From: RYN-230 sp963704995
Lineage (GTDB): Bacteria > Actinomycetota > Actinomycetes > Streptosporangiales > Streptosporangiaceae
Direction of reading: 5' to 3'
DNA: 64,000 nucleotides
Assembly: GCA_963704995.1 (NCBI GenBank)
Contig: CAVPIM010000009.1
Coordinates: forward strand, 682,001-746,000
The notes under the pieces were generated by a model. It searched no databases, was not told where the DNA came from, and saw only the letters and a list, made by a program, of their open reading frames with translations. A program made the translations under genes and the position numbers. Shown here piece after piece: positions 26,960-37,338 of the stretch. The first letter of the stretch is position 1. Each line of letters starts with the position of its first letter.

Positions 26960-28203
26960 TATCGTGCACTCGCGAGCGCATCGAGGAATCGGACTGCTAG
27001 CGCGCTCGTCCCGTGGTGGGCATACACCCATCGCTTGCCGCGTTCTCCCATCTCCCGTTGACCCGACTCGCCCATTTGATCTAGCCTGATTAGACCGTTA
27101 GCCACCGCCTCGGGTGCGCTGCTGGGCACGGAAATACCGCCGCCGGATTCCTCTACCGGATTTCCGCGGACCCCGCAGCAGGCGAGGACAGGTCGCCCGC
27201 TGGCCAGGTAGTCGAACAGCTTGTTTGAGCTGAGTCCGTAACGTGCCACGGAACTGTCCCTTAGCGGGAACAGCGTTACGTCCAAGGCCCCTAGCACTGC
27301 GGGCATGTCCTGCTTCGGCACTGGCCTGGCGAACAACACGTTCTTCAGGGCGTAGTCTGCCGCCAGTCGCTGGCACTCTGCCTTGGCTGGCCCGTCCCCG
27401 ACAAACACCAGCGCGATGTTTCCCACGGCGCGCTCTTGCAGGACCCGTGCCGTCTCTATCAGCATGGGCAGGCCGTTGGCCAGCCCATGCGACCCGGTGT
27501 AGCCCGCCACCAGGAAGCCCTCCGCCCGCCAGCGCGAGATCCGACTCAGCAAGTCTGCACTTCCCGGCCCGGTCGGGAAAACCGGACGCGGCACATCTGC
27601 GATACCGTTCGGGACGTACGCGATCTTGTACCCGGGGACGCCCGTGCGGCGGATGTAATCGGCGGCGCGGGGCAGCAGGCTGATCACGATTCGGGTGCGG
27701 CGGTACAAAAACCGCTCCATGGACCGCAGTGCATGTGCGGCCGGGCTGTGCTCAGCCAACTCGCCCATGTCGATGAGCGCCTGTGGCCACAAGTCGCGCA
27801 CCTCGAACGCGAACGGCACCCGGCGCATGTTCCCTACCACCCAGGCGGCCAGAACCGCGCCGGGATGAACTGAAGAGCCCACCACCACATCAGGACGTGG
27901 AAACCGCTGCTGGACAGCGATTACGCCGACTGTGTAGCTCAGCATGTTGAGTGCGCGGCGGTAGTCGTTACTCACATAAGGGATGGTCCGTATCCACACG
28001 AACCGCACCCCGTCCACCACCTCCGCACGCATCCACTGACGGCGTTCCAGGCGCTCTTCGCGCATGCTGTGATGGCTAAAGCTGCTGGCGAAGATGGTGA
28101 CTTCGTGACCTTGACCCGCGAGAACCCGTCCGAAGTCATAATGCCGCGTCCCGCCCGGCCGGTCGGGTGGCGACGCGTAGTGGTTGAACACCCAGATCCT
28201 CAT
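26959..28203 (-). CDS. GT4-family glycosyltransferase (WbuB/WbpH-like)
   Basis: 414 residues from ATG 28203. N-terminus MRIWVFNHYASPPDRPGGTR is typical of WbuB-like enzymes. The acceptor domain includes AFEVRDLWPQALIDMGEL. The donor domain includes VAGYTGSHGLANGLPMLIET, FVGDGPAKAECQRLA and the E-x7-E-like region ending SSNKLFDYLASGRPVLAC. It is cytoplasmic, using a nucleotide-sugar donor to extend a lipid-linked acceptor; the second sugar after the initiating phosphoglycosyl transferase is a reasonable guess. It lies 22 bases after the epimerase stop and is coupled to the PglD-like gene. Confidence 0.88.
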   Translation of the reverse strand: MRIWVFNHYASPPDRPGGTRHYDFGRVLAGQGHEVTIFASSFSHHSMREERLERRQWMRAEVVDGVRFVWIRTIPYVSNDYRRALNMLSYTVGVIAVQQRFPRPDVVVGSSVHPGAVLAAWVVGNMRRVPFAFEVRDLWPQALIDMGELAEHSPAAHALRSMERFLYRRTRIVISLLPRAADYIRRTGVPGYKIAYVPNGIADVPRPVFPTGPGSADLLSRISRWRAEGFLVAGYTGSHGLANGLPMLIETARVLQERAVGNIALVFVGDGPAKAECQRLAADYALKNVLFARPVPKQDMPAVLGALDVTLFPLRDSSVARYGLSSNKLFDYLASGRPVLACCGVRGNPVEESGGGISVPSSAPEAVANGLIRLDQMGESGQREMGERGKRWVYAHHGTSALAVRFLDALASAR

Positions 28204-28225
28204 CGCAGTCTTACCTTTCGGGAGT

Positions 28226-29298
28226 TCAGGAAGCGACAGCCGGGCCGTGGGCCAGCAGTTCTGCCACCACGCGGGCCGCCGCGCGGCCATCCCCGTAGGG
28301 TTTGGGGGGATCACTACCAGGACGGGGCCGGGTCAACGCGGAAGCAAGGCCAGCCGGCCGGGAACCAACACGTTCCAGCCGCCGTCGAGCGTCTCCGGCC
28401 ACTCAGTGGCCGCCCGTACGGTGGTACACGGCACCCCGAGCATCAGCGCCTCTTTTTGCAGCCCGCCGGAATCAGTGATCAGGCCGCTGCAGGCCTGCAT
28501 GGCGGCGATCATGGCTGGGTAGGGCAGTGGCTCGACTGCCTCAACTGCGCCGCGAGTCAATGGCAGGTCGAATTGATGCGCCCTGGCCGTTAGCCGAGGA
28601 TGAGCGAGCAGTTTCACAGGCAGCGGACTGCTCGCGAGCGCGCCCAGCGTGGCCGCAAGTCGCTCGGCCTGATCGGTCGTCTCCGCACGGTGCAGCGTGG
28701 CTAGGAGGAACGGGCCGTCACGGAGCGCCAGGGGAAGCGCGGGCGGCCTGGCTGCCACTCGCGCCATGACCAACACCAGCGAATCAACCATTACATCGCC
28801 AACGATCACGCTCCGAGCGGCCAGCCCTTCCGCAGCCAGATGTTCCAGCGCTGCCCTCGTCGGTGCGAGCAGCAGATCGGACAGATGGTCAGCCACGACC
28901 CGGTTGCGCTCCTCCGGCATCCGGCGGTCGAAGGAGCGCAGCCCGGCCTCCACATGAGCCACTGAGTACTGGTGTTGCGCGGCTGCCAGCGCGGCGCCAA
29001 GGGTGGAGTTGGTGTCGCCATAGACGAGCACCCAGTCGGGGGCTTGCTTCACCAGCACCCCGTCCAGGCCGGCCAGGACGGCCGCCGTCTGTACCGCGTG
29101 CGACGCGGAACCGACCGCCAGATTGGCGACGGGCGGAGGAATAGCGAGATCGTCGAAGAATGACTGAGAAAGCAGGGGGTCGTAATGCTGCCCGGTATGT
29201 ACGATCACGTGATCAATACCCTGTTTGCGCAACGCCTGGTCGATAGGCGCCAGTTTGACGAATTGCGGCCGTGCGCCGACCACACTGAGTACCTTCAC
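28226..29298 (-). CDS. UDP-GlcNAc 2-epimerase family enzyme, WecB/WbpI-like (frame change near 28.34 kb)
   Basis: Non-hydrolysing 2-epimerase. Blocks are KVLSVVGARPQFVKLAPI, IVHTGQHYDPLLSQSFFDDL, VLVYGDTNSTLGAALAA, VAHVEAGLRSFDRRMPEE, TLHRAETTDQ and LITDSGGLQKEALMLGVP. As given the frame stops at 28333. The rest of the family C-terminus (PPKPYGDGRAAARVVAELLA) continues in another frame to a stop at 28226. One missing base gives about 357 residues, the normal size. In the WbpA-B-E-D-I route WbpI converts UDP-GlcNAc3NAcA to UDP-ManNAc3NAcA. Simple UDP-GlcNAc/ManNAc interconversion is the alternative. Confidence 0.9.
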
Positions 29299-29567
29299 CG
29301 CGACCCTTCTCCAAGTCCTCTACCTGCTGGCATTACAGAAAGAATCTAGTAGATTACTCTCTGAATTCAAACTGGAGACGTCGGGCCGCAAAGCTGGTCA
29401 CGGGGCAATGGTGCACGAGCCAGCGGCACAGGCTGGGCAGATCCCCCAGTTCCCACAAGGGTTGATGTGTGATCAGACTATGCCGTAATGGAATTTAAGG
29501 CTGGTTTGTCCATTTCTCTCCGCCTACATCCCTAGCGGCCTACTACGAATGTTGCGAGGCACCGCAT
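29299..29567. promoter_or_regulatory. divergent AT-rich intergenic region
   Basis: 269 bases of lower GC separate the epimerase operon (minus) from the flippase-polymerase operon (plus). It is the expected site of two promoters. No gene is supported and I do not recognise an operator. Confidence 0.4.
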
Positions 29568-32308
29568 TTGCTAACGTCTCCCAAGAGTTCACCGCACCAA
29601 CCGTTGACCCCTGTCGCCCGGCGGCTCCGTCCTTGGGCGCCTCTGCCCGGGATCCGACTGGCTGCCGTGGGCGGGACGATAAGTGCCCGGGTCATAGCCT
29701 CGATGCTCAGCTTCGCGGCCGGGATCGTGACGGCGCGGAGCCTAGGCACCCACGGGAGAGCGCTCCTAGCCCTAGCCATCGCCATTCCGGCGATCTTCGG
29801 CGTCGTGGGTGTACTGGGGCTGGACAATTCCAACGCCCGTTTTGCCGGGCGCTCTCATTCCGCATTCCGCCAGGCCGTCCGGCGGTCGGTGCTGTTCTCC
29901 GGCAGCGCTGGCTGTGCCATGGCTGCCGCCTGGGCCGTGGCCGGGCTGCGCTGGCCGATGCTGCGGGTCGGTCTCGATCCGCGTCTCGCTGTGCTCAGCG
30001 CCATGCTGTGCCCGATCAGTCTCCTGCTTACCCTGCTGGCGAGCGCCGAGATCGGCCGTGGCAGGATCTTCGTCTACAACATGGTCACGGTAAGCGGCAG
30101 CGCCGTCTACATGGCGGGTGTGTTCCTGCTGCTGCTGGCGGGCCACCTCACCGTGATCGGGTGCGTCGTGGCGTGCGGCGCCGGCCAGTTGTGCGGTGTC
30201 GTCGCACTGCTGGCGGCGGCGGCTATCCGCGTCCATCCCGATGGCGAGAAAATCAGCATGCGCCGGTACACGAGCTACGCGGGCCGTGCTTACCTGCCCA
30301 ATCTGGCTCAGTACGGCATGCTGCGGATGGACGTCCCGATCGTGCAGGCGCTCGCGGGCACGACCGCTGTTGCGCTGTACGCGGTGGCACTGCCCGTGGC
30401 TGAAGGCGTCATGCTCCTGCCCACCGCTGTCGCACTGGTCATCTTTCCACGGGTGACGTCAGGCATAGTGGGCCAGGCCGACAGCGAGCGCATCGGTCGC
30501 GCTGTGCTCTTCGTCACTGTCCTACTAGCCGCGGCGGTTGCCGTGACCGGGCCGGTGCTCATCCCGGCAGTGTACGGAGCGCCCTACCGGGGCTCAGTGG
30601 CAGTCGTCTGGAGCATGCTCCCTGGTCTGGTGCTGTTCAGCGCCTGCCGCACGCATCAGGCCTACCTCTCAGCGACCGACAGGCTCCGGCCGGTCATCTG
30701 GGCCACGGCAGCGGCAGTAGTGGCCGGACTCGCTGGTCTGTTCGGGCTTGTGCCGCGGATCGGAGCGCTAGGGGCGGGGATTGCGGACTCGCTGGGCTAT
30801 TGCGCGTTCGCGGTCATCGTGCTGGCGGCGCTTGGTCATCGTCGCGAGGGGCCAGGCGCGATGGCGAAGGTGCAGACCATGGTGGGCCGCCTGGTCGATC
30901 GCGCATTGCACGCGCAGCTACCGTCCACGAGTCTCCGGCCTGCCCTGATGGGGGGGGCCGCAATGACGGCCGCCTTGGCCCTGGCCGGGCTGTTGACCGG
31001 GCGGCCGGGGATGATCACTACCTTCGTGGGCATCGGCGTGCTGGTCACGGTACTAGTCATCCCCGGTGCCGGGCTGACAGCGCTGGCTGTGGTCTGCCCG
31101 CTTTCCCAGACCTCGTTCGGGTCATCGCTGGTGACTGAGAAGGACCTCATTTTGCTGACCCTGGCGGCAGTGCTCAGTCATGTCGTGGCCGGGCGGGTCG
31201 TCCGGCCCCGGCCCTTGGGGCTGGCGGTGACCGTTACCTGCGTCTCGTACTTCCTGGTATCTGCCACGCTATCCGGAGGAGCGGAGGGCGCTGCGGGAAA
31301 CTGGCGCTATGTGATGATGCTCGGCATCCCGCTGCTGCTGATTCCGCTTATCGCTGACGGAGGCTACCTCGCGGGGCGCGCCGTTCTCATTTCCGGATGC
31401 GTCACGGCTGGCCTGGCCGTGGTGGAGATCGGCAAGTCGCGCGCGTCACTCTCCGCCTCGACCGGATCCTCGGCCGCCAGCAGCGCGTTGACCGCGGCGA
31501 GCAACACCGGAGCAGTCAATCACAACGCCGAAGGCGCTGTCTTTGTGCTGGCCCTCGGCGTACTGCTGGCGCGTTTCCCCAGGGCCCGCGGAGCGGAACG
31601 GCTGGCCCTGACGGTCGCCATTCCCGCCCTAGTCGCCGGGATCGGCTACTCGTTCAGCCGGTCTGCGTACTTCGGCGCCGTGACCGTAATCGCGCTCTTC
31701 GCGCTCCGCCGCTCAATCAAGGGACTGGCCTGCGCGGGGCGGCAGCCGGCTGCGTCGCGGTGGTGCTGCCGTCCGCAGTCAGGGCCAGGCTAGGGACCGT
31801 GTGGAACTCCAGCGGACTCGACGTCTCATCGGCGCTGCGCGTTGACCTGTGGAGCGGTGCGCTGCGCATGTTCGACGCTCATCCCGCCTTCGGGGTCGGG
31901 TACCTCAACTTCGCCAAGGACTTGCCCGCCTACTACGTCAACACGGGCACGTACGACACGTTCATCATCCAGTTCTCCCAGCTCGACTTCGCGCACAACA
32001 CGTACCTCACGGTATTGGCAGAAACCGGACTCGCCGGGGCCGTCCTGGTGGGCGCGCTCATCGCCATAGCACTACGTCGAGCATGGTCAGCCGCGCGCTC
32101 GGGTGACTGGGCTGGTGAAGCTGCCCTGCTCGCCATGGCCGGTGTGGGCGTGTGCTCGTTCTTTGGCGAGGTGCTGCTCGTTCCACCGATTCTGACCGTG
32201 TTCCTGCTCGCTTTGCTGGCCAGCCGATCCGGGCCGAAGGGAGTGGAAGATGCGAATGCACATGAACTCTGGACGGGCAGCACGGTTGTCTGGGCCTATG
32301 ATTCCTGA
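29568..32308 (+). CDS. Wzx-like flippase fused to Wzy/O-antigen-ligase-like polymerase (frame change near 31.74 kb)
   Basis: About 913 residues reconstructed. Residues 30-430 have 12 or so helices of the polysaccharide flippase type (IRLAAVGGTISARVIASMLS; LRMDVPIVQALAGTTAVALY). Residues about 455-900 have a second helix set, ending in a PF04932-like region with FDAHPAFGVGYLNF and FAHNTYLTVLAETGLAGAV, the signature loop of O-antigen ligases and polymerases. The frame as given stops at 31793 in a mis-read tail; the polymerase continues in another frame to 32308. TTG 29568 is preceded by GAGG. If real, flipping and polymerisation are joined in one membrane protein. A stop lost by a sequence error between domains (about 30.9 kb) cannot be excluded, but no indel is needed there. 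Confidence 0.8.
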
Positions 32309-33550
32309 CAGGCCGTTGCGGATCATTCAGGTCGCTGGGACAGCTGTTGGCGGCACATGGTTCCACGACCAAGTGACCGGCCTGGCCCGCCGCGGGCATA
32401 CCGTGCTAGCGGTGTTGCCGAAGGAGGGCCCCCTGGCCGAGTGTCTACGCAGTTCTGGCCTAGGGGTAGAGATCATCCCGTTCGGCCTGACCCGGCGACT
32501 GCGACAGTGGCCGGCGCTGACCGCAGCCGAGTTCAGGATGGTCCGGCTCTTCCGTGCCTTCCAGCCAGATGTGATCCATTCCCACCTCATCATCGCGATC
32601 CTGGCCAGCCGCGTCGCCTCGGCCGGAGTGCCTCACGCGCTACGGGTGTCACAGGTTCCCGGGCAAGTCCGCCTCCATCATCCGGCGCTCAGATGGCTGG
32701 ATGAGCGGACTGTCCGTCGCGATCACCTCCTCATCGGTTCCTGCGCCGCGATCGCGCGGGAGTACCAGGGGATGGGCGCGCGCCGAGTCGCCGTCAGCTA
32801 CTACGGCTGTGACGTTCGGCGGCTTGATCCGCAGACATCGGGAGAAGCGTTCCGCCGGGAGTTTGGGGTGGTGGGCGATACCCCAACGGTGGGAATGGTC
32901 GCGCATATGTACCGCAGCCGACTGCGCGAGTTCTCCGGTTGCGGGGTGAAGGGACACGAGATCTTCCTCGACTCAGCACCGCTGATCCTTCGGCAGGTGC
33001 CTGCCGCGCGACTCTTCGTCGTTGGTGACTCCCTGGCCGGGCCGACTGGGTACCGGCAGCACCTTGAGCAGAGGGCGCGGGCCCTGGGCCTGGATGGGCG
33101 ACTGATGTTCACCGGGCACCGCGCCGACATCGGTTCCGTTCTCGCCGGGCTTGACGTGGTTGTGAGCCCATCCCTCGCCGAATCAGCCTGCTACTCCATG
33201 GTCGAGGCATTGCTGATGAAAAGGGCCGTCGTGGCCAGCAACGTCGGTGGGCTGCCCGATACCGTGCAGGATGGGGAGACTGGACTGCTCTGCCGCCGGG
33301 AGATCCAGCCACGCTGGCCGCTGCAGTTACCCGTCTGCTGACCGATCCGCTACGGCGACAGACCATGGGGAGCCTGGGCCGCCAGCGCTGTCTCCGTCAG
33401 TTCGACATTGCTGCGACTGTCGCCCAAGTGGAGGGGCTTTACCTAGATGCGCTGCGAGCGGTCCGAGAAGCCACCCCGGCGGATCCCGGACGCGGTCGCC
33501 GCGAGCAGGTCGCGGACATACCTGGGCGCGGCCGATCGGATCAGGCATGA
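32298..33550 (+). CDS. GT4-family glycosyltransferase, first of a tandem pair (frame change near 33.29 kb)
   Basis: N-terminus PLRIIQVAGTAVGGTWFHDQ, acceptor helix and PDVIHSHLIIAILASRVA, donor domain VGMVAHMYRSRLREFSGCGV, LFVVGDSLAG, and PSLAESACYSMVEALLMKRA with the nucleotide-sugar Glu residues. As given the frame ends at 33341 in nonsense; the homologous tail (MGSLGRQRCLRQFDIAATVA) resumes in another frame and ends at 33550 overlapping the next ATG. Start 32298 is chosen by alignment to the paralogue; ATG 32250 has a better ribosome site (GGGAG). Both overlap the upstream polymerase end. Sugar specificity unknown. Confidence 0.85.
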
Positions 33551-34745
33551 CTGAGCGCCCACTGCGCATTCTGCAGGTAACCGCAGCCTCGGCCGGTGGT
33601 GACTGGTTCCTGGACCAGGTCCGTGGGCTGGCCGCGCGCGGGCACACAGTCTGTGCCGTAGTGCCGGCTGAAGGTCCCTTGTCCAGCCGACTCCGCGCCG
33701 TGGGTATCCGGACTCAGATCATCGCGTTCCGCGGGAGGCGCGTCCACCAACTGCCTCGGGTGGCTAACGCCGAGGCGCAATTGGTACGGTTGACCCAAAG
33801 CTTCCAGCCCGACGTTGTGCATGCCCACCTGCTCAAGGCCGTGTTGTGCTGCCGCGCGGCCGCTGCTGGTTTTCGGTCCGCACTGCGAGTCTCCCAACTC
33901 CCCGGCACCGTCCATCTAAATAGTCCGATGCTGCGGTGGCTCGACCTGGGTACTCTGCGTATGGACGATCTAATTATCGGGTCCTGCCAGGCGATTGCCG
34001 TGCGCTACCAGGCTGCCGCGCTCGCAAGGTCGCAGTCAGTTACTACGGATGTGACGTGCATGCCGTTGACCCGAACATGCCGCGAGACGCTTTCCGGCAG
34101 GAGTTCGGCCTCGAGCTAACCACTCCAGTGGTCGGCATGGTGGCGCATATGTACCCGACCCGACTGCGCGCGTTCCGCGATATAGGGGTAAAAGGCCACG
34201 AGGTCTTCTTGGACGCCGCGCCGCTGATCCTCCGGCAGGTTCCCGACGCTCAGATTTTCGTGGTCGGCGATGAGTTCATCGGGGATGGCAGGTACCGTCG
34301 GAGCCTCGAGGATAGGGCGGACGCGCTCGGCGTCCAAGGCCGGGTGCACTTCATCGGGCACCGGACGGACATTCCCAGTGTGCTGGCCGGCCTGGACGTC
34401 GTGGTATGCCCGTCCCTGGCGGAGTCAGCCTCTTACGCGCTCGTCGAGGCTCTGCTGATGGGCAAGGGAGTGGTGGCTAGCGACGTCGGCGGGCTGCCGG
34501 ACTCCGTGGAGCACGGCAAGACTGGCCTGCTAGTGCCACCCGCTGACCCGGCGGCGCTGGCCTCCGCCGTTACCGACCTGCTGGTCGCTCCCGTCTGGCG
34601 AGCGGAGTTGGGCCGCCAGGGGCGGGAGCACTGTCTGCGGCAATTCGACGTCAGATCGACCGTGGCCATGGTGGAAGCGCTCTATCGGGAAGGACTGGAT
34701 AGGCTGCCCCAGAGTCGCAGGCGCTCCACATTGGGGAGTGGCTGA
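33547..34745 (+). CDS. GT4-family glycosyltransferase, second of a tandem pair (frame change near 34.02 kb)
   Basis: Close paralogue of the preceding gene: MTERPLRILQVTAASAGGDW, then SALRVSQLPGTVHLNSPMLR; after the break KVAVSYYGCDVHAVDPN, VGMVAHMYPTRLRAFRDIGV, VGDEFIGDGRYRRSLEDRAD, PSLAESASYALVEALLMGKG and GKTGLLVPPADPAALASAV. The first frame ends at 34119 and the second covers the rest to 34745; one missing base restores about 399 residues. It starts within the stop of the first paralogue (ATGA) and ends overlapping the next gene (TGATG). Two near-identical enzymes in a row suggest consecutive addition of similar sugars. Confidence 0.86.
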
Positions 34746-35750
34746 TGGCACCGGCAGCCCTCAGGCTAATCAAGCTTGCCCTGGGCGATCTTCGTGCCCC
34801 CGCCTACCCAGTGACAGGCGGGGGCGGCCCGGACCCAGCGACCGTATATCCCCTCGACATGAGCGTTGTGACCCGGGGGTTCCAACTCGATGGCAGCGGC
34901 GTGGTGGTGATCGGTGCCCCCGGTGGGGGCGAGTACCACAACCCGACGTCGGTGAGCCTGTACGCCCTCGGCCAGCATGCGAGCTTTAAACGGGCTGCCG
35001 ATAGGGACGCAAGCCAGGCAGCCTTCCTAGTCCAAAGCCACTATCTGCGGCGCAGCCAGGACGCGGCCGGGGGGTGGCGCTACCCGGTCTCGGTCCCGCG
35101 CTACGCCGTTGTGGCTGGCTGGTACTCCGCGATGGCACAAGGGCTGGCTGCCTCGGTGCTATTGCGAGCCGCGGAACTGACAGGTGAGGAATCTTACCGA
35201 GACGCGGCGGATGCGGCCGTGCACCTGCTGCTCACCCCTCTGGAAGCAGGGGGATGTAGCCAATACGACTCGCTGGGTAGGCCTTTCCTGGAGGAATGCC
35301 CCTCCGAGCCGCCGAATCACATCCTCAATGGAGCCATTTTCGCGCTGATCAGCCTAGCCGAGTATGAGGTGCGCCGAGGCGGGCACATCAGCGCAGCTGC
35401 CGCCCGGCGGCTCGCGGAGTCCCTGCCCGGCTTCGATCTTGGCCTGGTCACGCTATGACCTGCGCTTTTCTGTCCCTGCCACGCTCGCATACCACTCGCT
35501 TCACATTTCGCTGCTCAGGGTGGCCGGGCAGTTCTTCCCGGGTCATGGGTTCGGGCAGATGGCCGCACGGTGGGACGTGCTGCGGAGACGGCCCGACTAC
35601 CAGCTGCGGGCAGCAGCCCACAAGATCGGCTTCGTTCTCAGGGAGTATCACAGCGAGTCACCCGAAACCCCGAGCCGCATCCGGAAATATCGGCCCTCAG
35701 AGCAGTGGTCGCAGCGGGAGGAGTCGCAAAGGCAGCAGCCGCATGGGTGA
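34745..35750 (+). CDS. D-glucuronyl C5-epimerase-like protein (frame change near 35.45 kb)
   Basis: About 335 residues reconstructed. The C-terminal half matches the glucuronyl C5-epimerase (GLCE, PF06662) pattern: RYAVVAGWYSAMAQGLAASV, PNHILNGAIFALISLAEYEV, then after the break WSRYDLRFSVPATLAYHSLH, ISLLRVAGQFF and FGQMAARWDVLRRRPDYQLR. In known enzymes these regions contain the Tyr and Glu residues that abstract and return the C5 proton of a uronate in a polymer. No signal peptide is seen, so it may act on lipid-linked repeat units in the cytoplasm. It is coupled to both flanking glycosyltransferase genes. The likely substrate is the uronic acid made by this cluster. Confidence 0.8.
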
Positions 35751-36888
35751 GCAATACGGGCTGACCGTCATCCTGCTCGCCCCAGCCAACTCCGTGCACA
35801 TCCGGCGCTGGGCGAGCGCGCTGGGTGCTCGCGGGCACCGGGTCATCGTGGCGAGCTGGACGGCAGGAGAGACGATCGCTGGTGCTGAGGTGCAGGTAGC
35901 CCCGGCCGCGGGCAGCAACCCGGCGTGGCGGCTGGCACTCGCCTACCGGTGGTTGCGCCGACTGGTCGATGAAAGCGCCGCCGACCTTGTGCACGTCCAT
36001 TCGCTCGGCATATACGGGCTACTGTCGCTGGCGCTGCCAGTCCGCCCCGCGCGCGTGGTCTCGCCGTGGGGCAGTGAGTTGGTGGCAGCCCGCCGCTCCG
36101 CTTTCCGGGCAGCGGTGGCCCGCAGGGCACTGCACTCCGCCGATCTCGCCCTACCCACCTCCTCAGCCGTCGCGGCAGAACTGACGAGTCGGTACGCGCT
36201 GCCGCCCGGGCGGGTGCGTGTGCTGTCTTGGGGGGTCGAGGACGCTCTGATCGAAATTCGATCCCGGGTCTGCGCGAGTGAGGCCCGTGCTGAGTTTGGT
36301 CTGCCCGGTGAAGCGACGATCGTGCTGTCCTGCCGGACAACATCGGCGACCTACCGAACCCGGGAGATCGCTTCAGCATTCGTGGATGCGGCGAAGACCC
36401 GCGCTGACCTTTTCCTGGTGCTAGTGCGCGGTCGTCAACCAGAGCACGCGGCGAGCGGCCGGGCCCAGGACGAGTACCTGCGCGAGATCCGTCAACTCCT
36501 CCGGAGGGTCGCGAACCGAACGATGATCGTGGAAGACATCCTCGAGCCCGCGCAACTGTTCCGGCTGATGTGCGCCAGCAACCTTGCCGTGTCGGCGCCT
36601 GCCAGCGACCAGCGCAGTTCTTCCGTACTGGAAGCGGCGCTGGCTGGTTGCCGACTGCTGTTGTCTGATATACCGCCTTATCGTGAATTGGTACGCGATG
36701 GGCTAACCGCCGATCTGGTGGCCGAGCCCCTCGCCAGCACGTTGGCCCGCACGCTGACCACCGCGTCCTCGGAGGCGATCAGCCAACAGCGCAACATGAC
36801 CTTCATCCTCAGCCGGGAACGGGCCACGGACAAGGCTGCGATCCTGGACGGGATATACCGTCAGGTTGCATACCCTGTCCACGGGTAA
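35743..36888 (+). CDS. GT4-family glycosyltransferase
   Basis: 381 residues. N-terminal fold LTVILLAPANSVHIRRWASA and VHVHSLGIYGLLSLALP, with the SPWGSELVAARRSAFRAAVA segment seen in GT4 enzymes; the donor domain includes RVRVLSWGVEDALI, TIVLSCRTTSATYRTREIAS and SSVLEAALAGCRLLLSDIPP. ATG 35743 overlaps the epimerase stop by eight bases. It is the last gene of the plus-strand unit that began at 29568. Substrate unknown. Confidence 0.85.
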   Translation: MGEQYGLTVILLAPANSVHIRRWASALGARGHRVIVASWTAGETIAGAEVQVAPAAGSNPAWRLALAYRWLRRLVDESAADLVHVHSLGIYGLLSLALPVRPARVVSPWGSELVAARRSAFRAAVARRALHSADLALPTSSAVAAELTSRYALPPGRVRVLSWGVEDALIEIRSRVCASEARAEFGLPGEATIVLSCRTTSATYRTREIASAFVDAAKTRADLFLVLVRGRQPEHAASGRAQDEYLREIRQLLRRVANRTMIVEDILEPAQLFRLMCASNLAVSAPASDQRSSSVLEAALAGCRLLLSDIPPYRELVRDGLTADLVAEPLASTLARTLTTASSEAISQQRNMTFILSRERATDKAAILDGIYRQVAYPVHG

Positions 36889-37338
36889 TCAGCCCCGAAC
36901 CTCGATCTACCGTGTGAGTAAGTGCGCGCGCGTTGGGTGCGTAGCCCCACACGTGCCCCCTGAACTGGAGCAACGGGAGTAGTTGGCGCTGCCGCCATCC
37001 CGTTGGAGAAGGCACCTGGCATGGATCATCGGCACTCTCAAAGCGCAGCTGCCTCGAACAGCACGGTGGTGCGCACCGGCCGGGCGTCCACGGCCGCGTC
37101 GCCCAACTCCATCCGCTGTTCCCGCAGGACGGTGACAGGTTGGCCGAACACGTCCGCATGGGTTCGGAAAGACCACCCGCTTACCGGGAGCGCATATAGC
37201 CGACACTGAACTCCTACATCTGGGCTAGGCGTATTACCCCAAACGCATTACATGCATCTCACCGGTTTTCCGTACGCTTTCACGAAAGCGCTGAAACGGG
37301 CCGGTTCTCAGACCTCATTGCAATAATCCCGGGCCACT
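36889..37338. other. 450-base region without a supported gene
   Basis: Short frames occur on both strands. One minus-strand stretch near 37040-37180 has a coding-like look (GQPVTVLREQRMELGDAAVD) but lacks a proper start, a ribosome site and a recognisable family. It may be a remnant of a lost gene. The last 100 bases are AT-richer and are probably the promoter of the beta-helix gene. Confidence 0.4.

Noticed and set aside
36809..37209. Overlapping short frames in the gap after the last glycosyltransferase
   Set aside because: No start with a ribosome site and no family; one stretch looks coding-like but not enough to call a gene.
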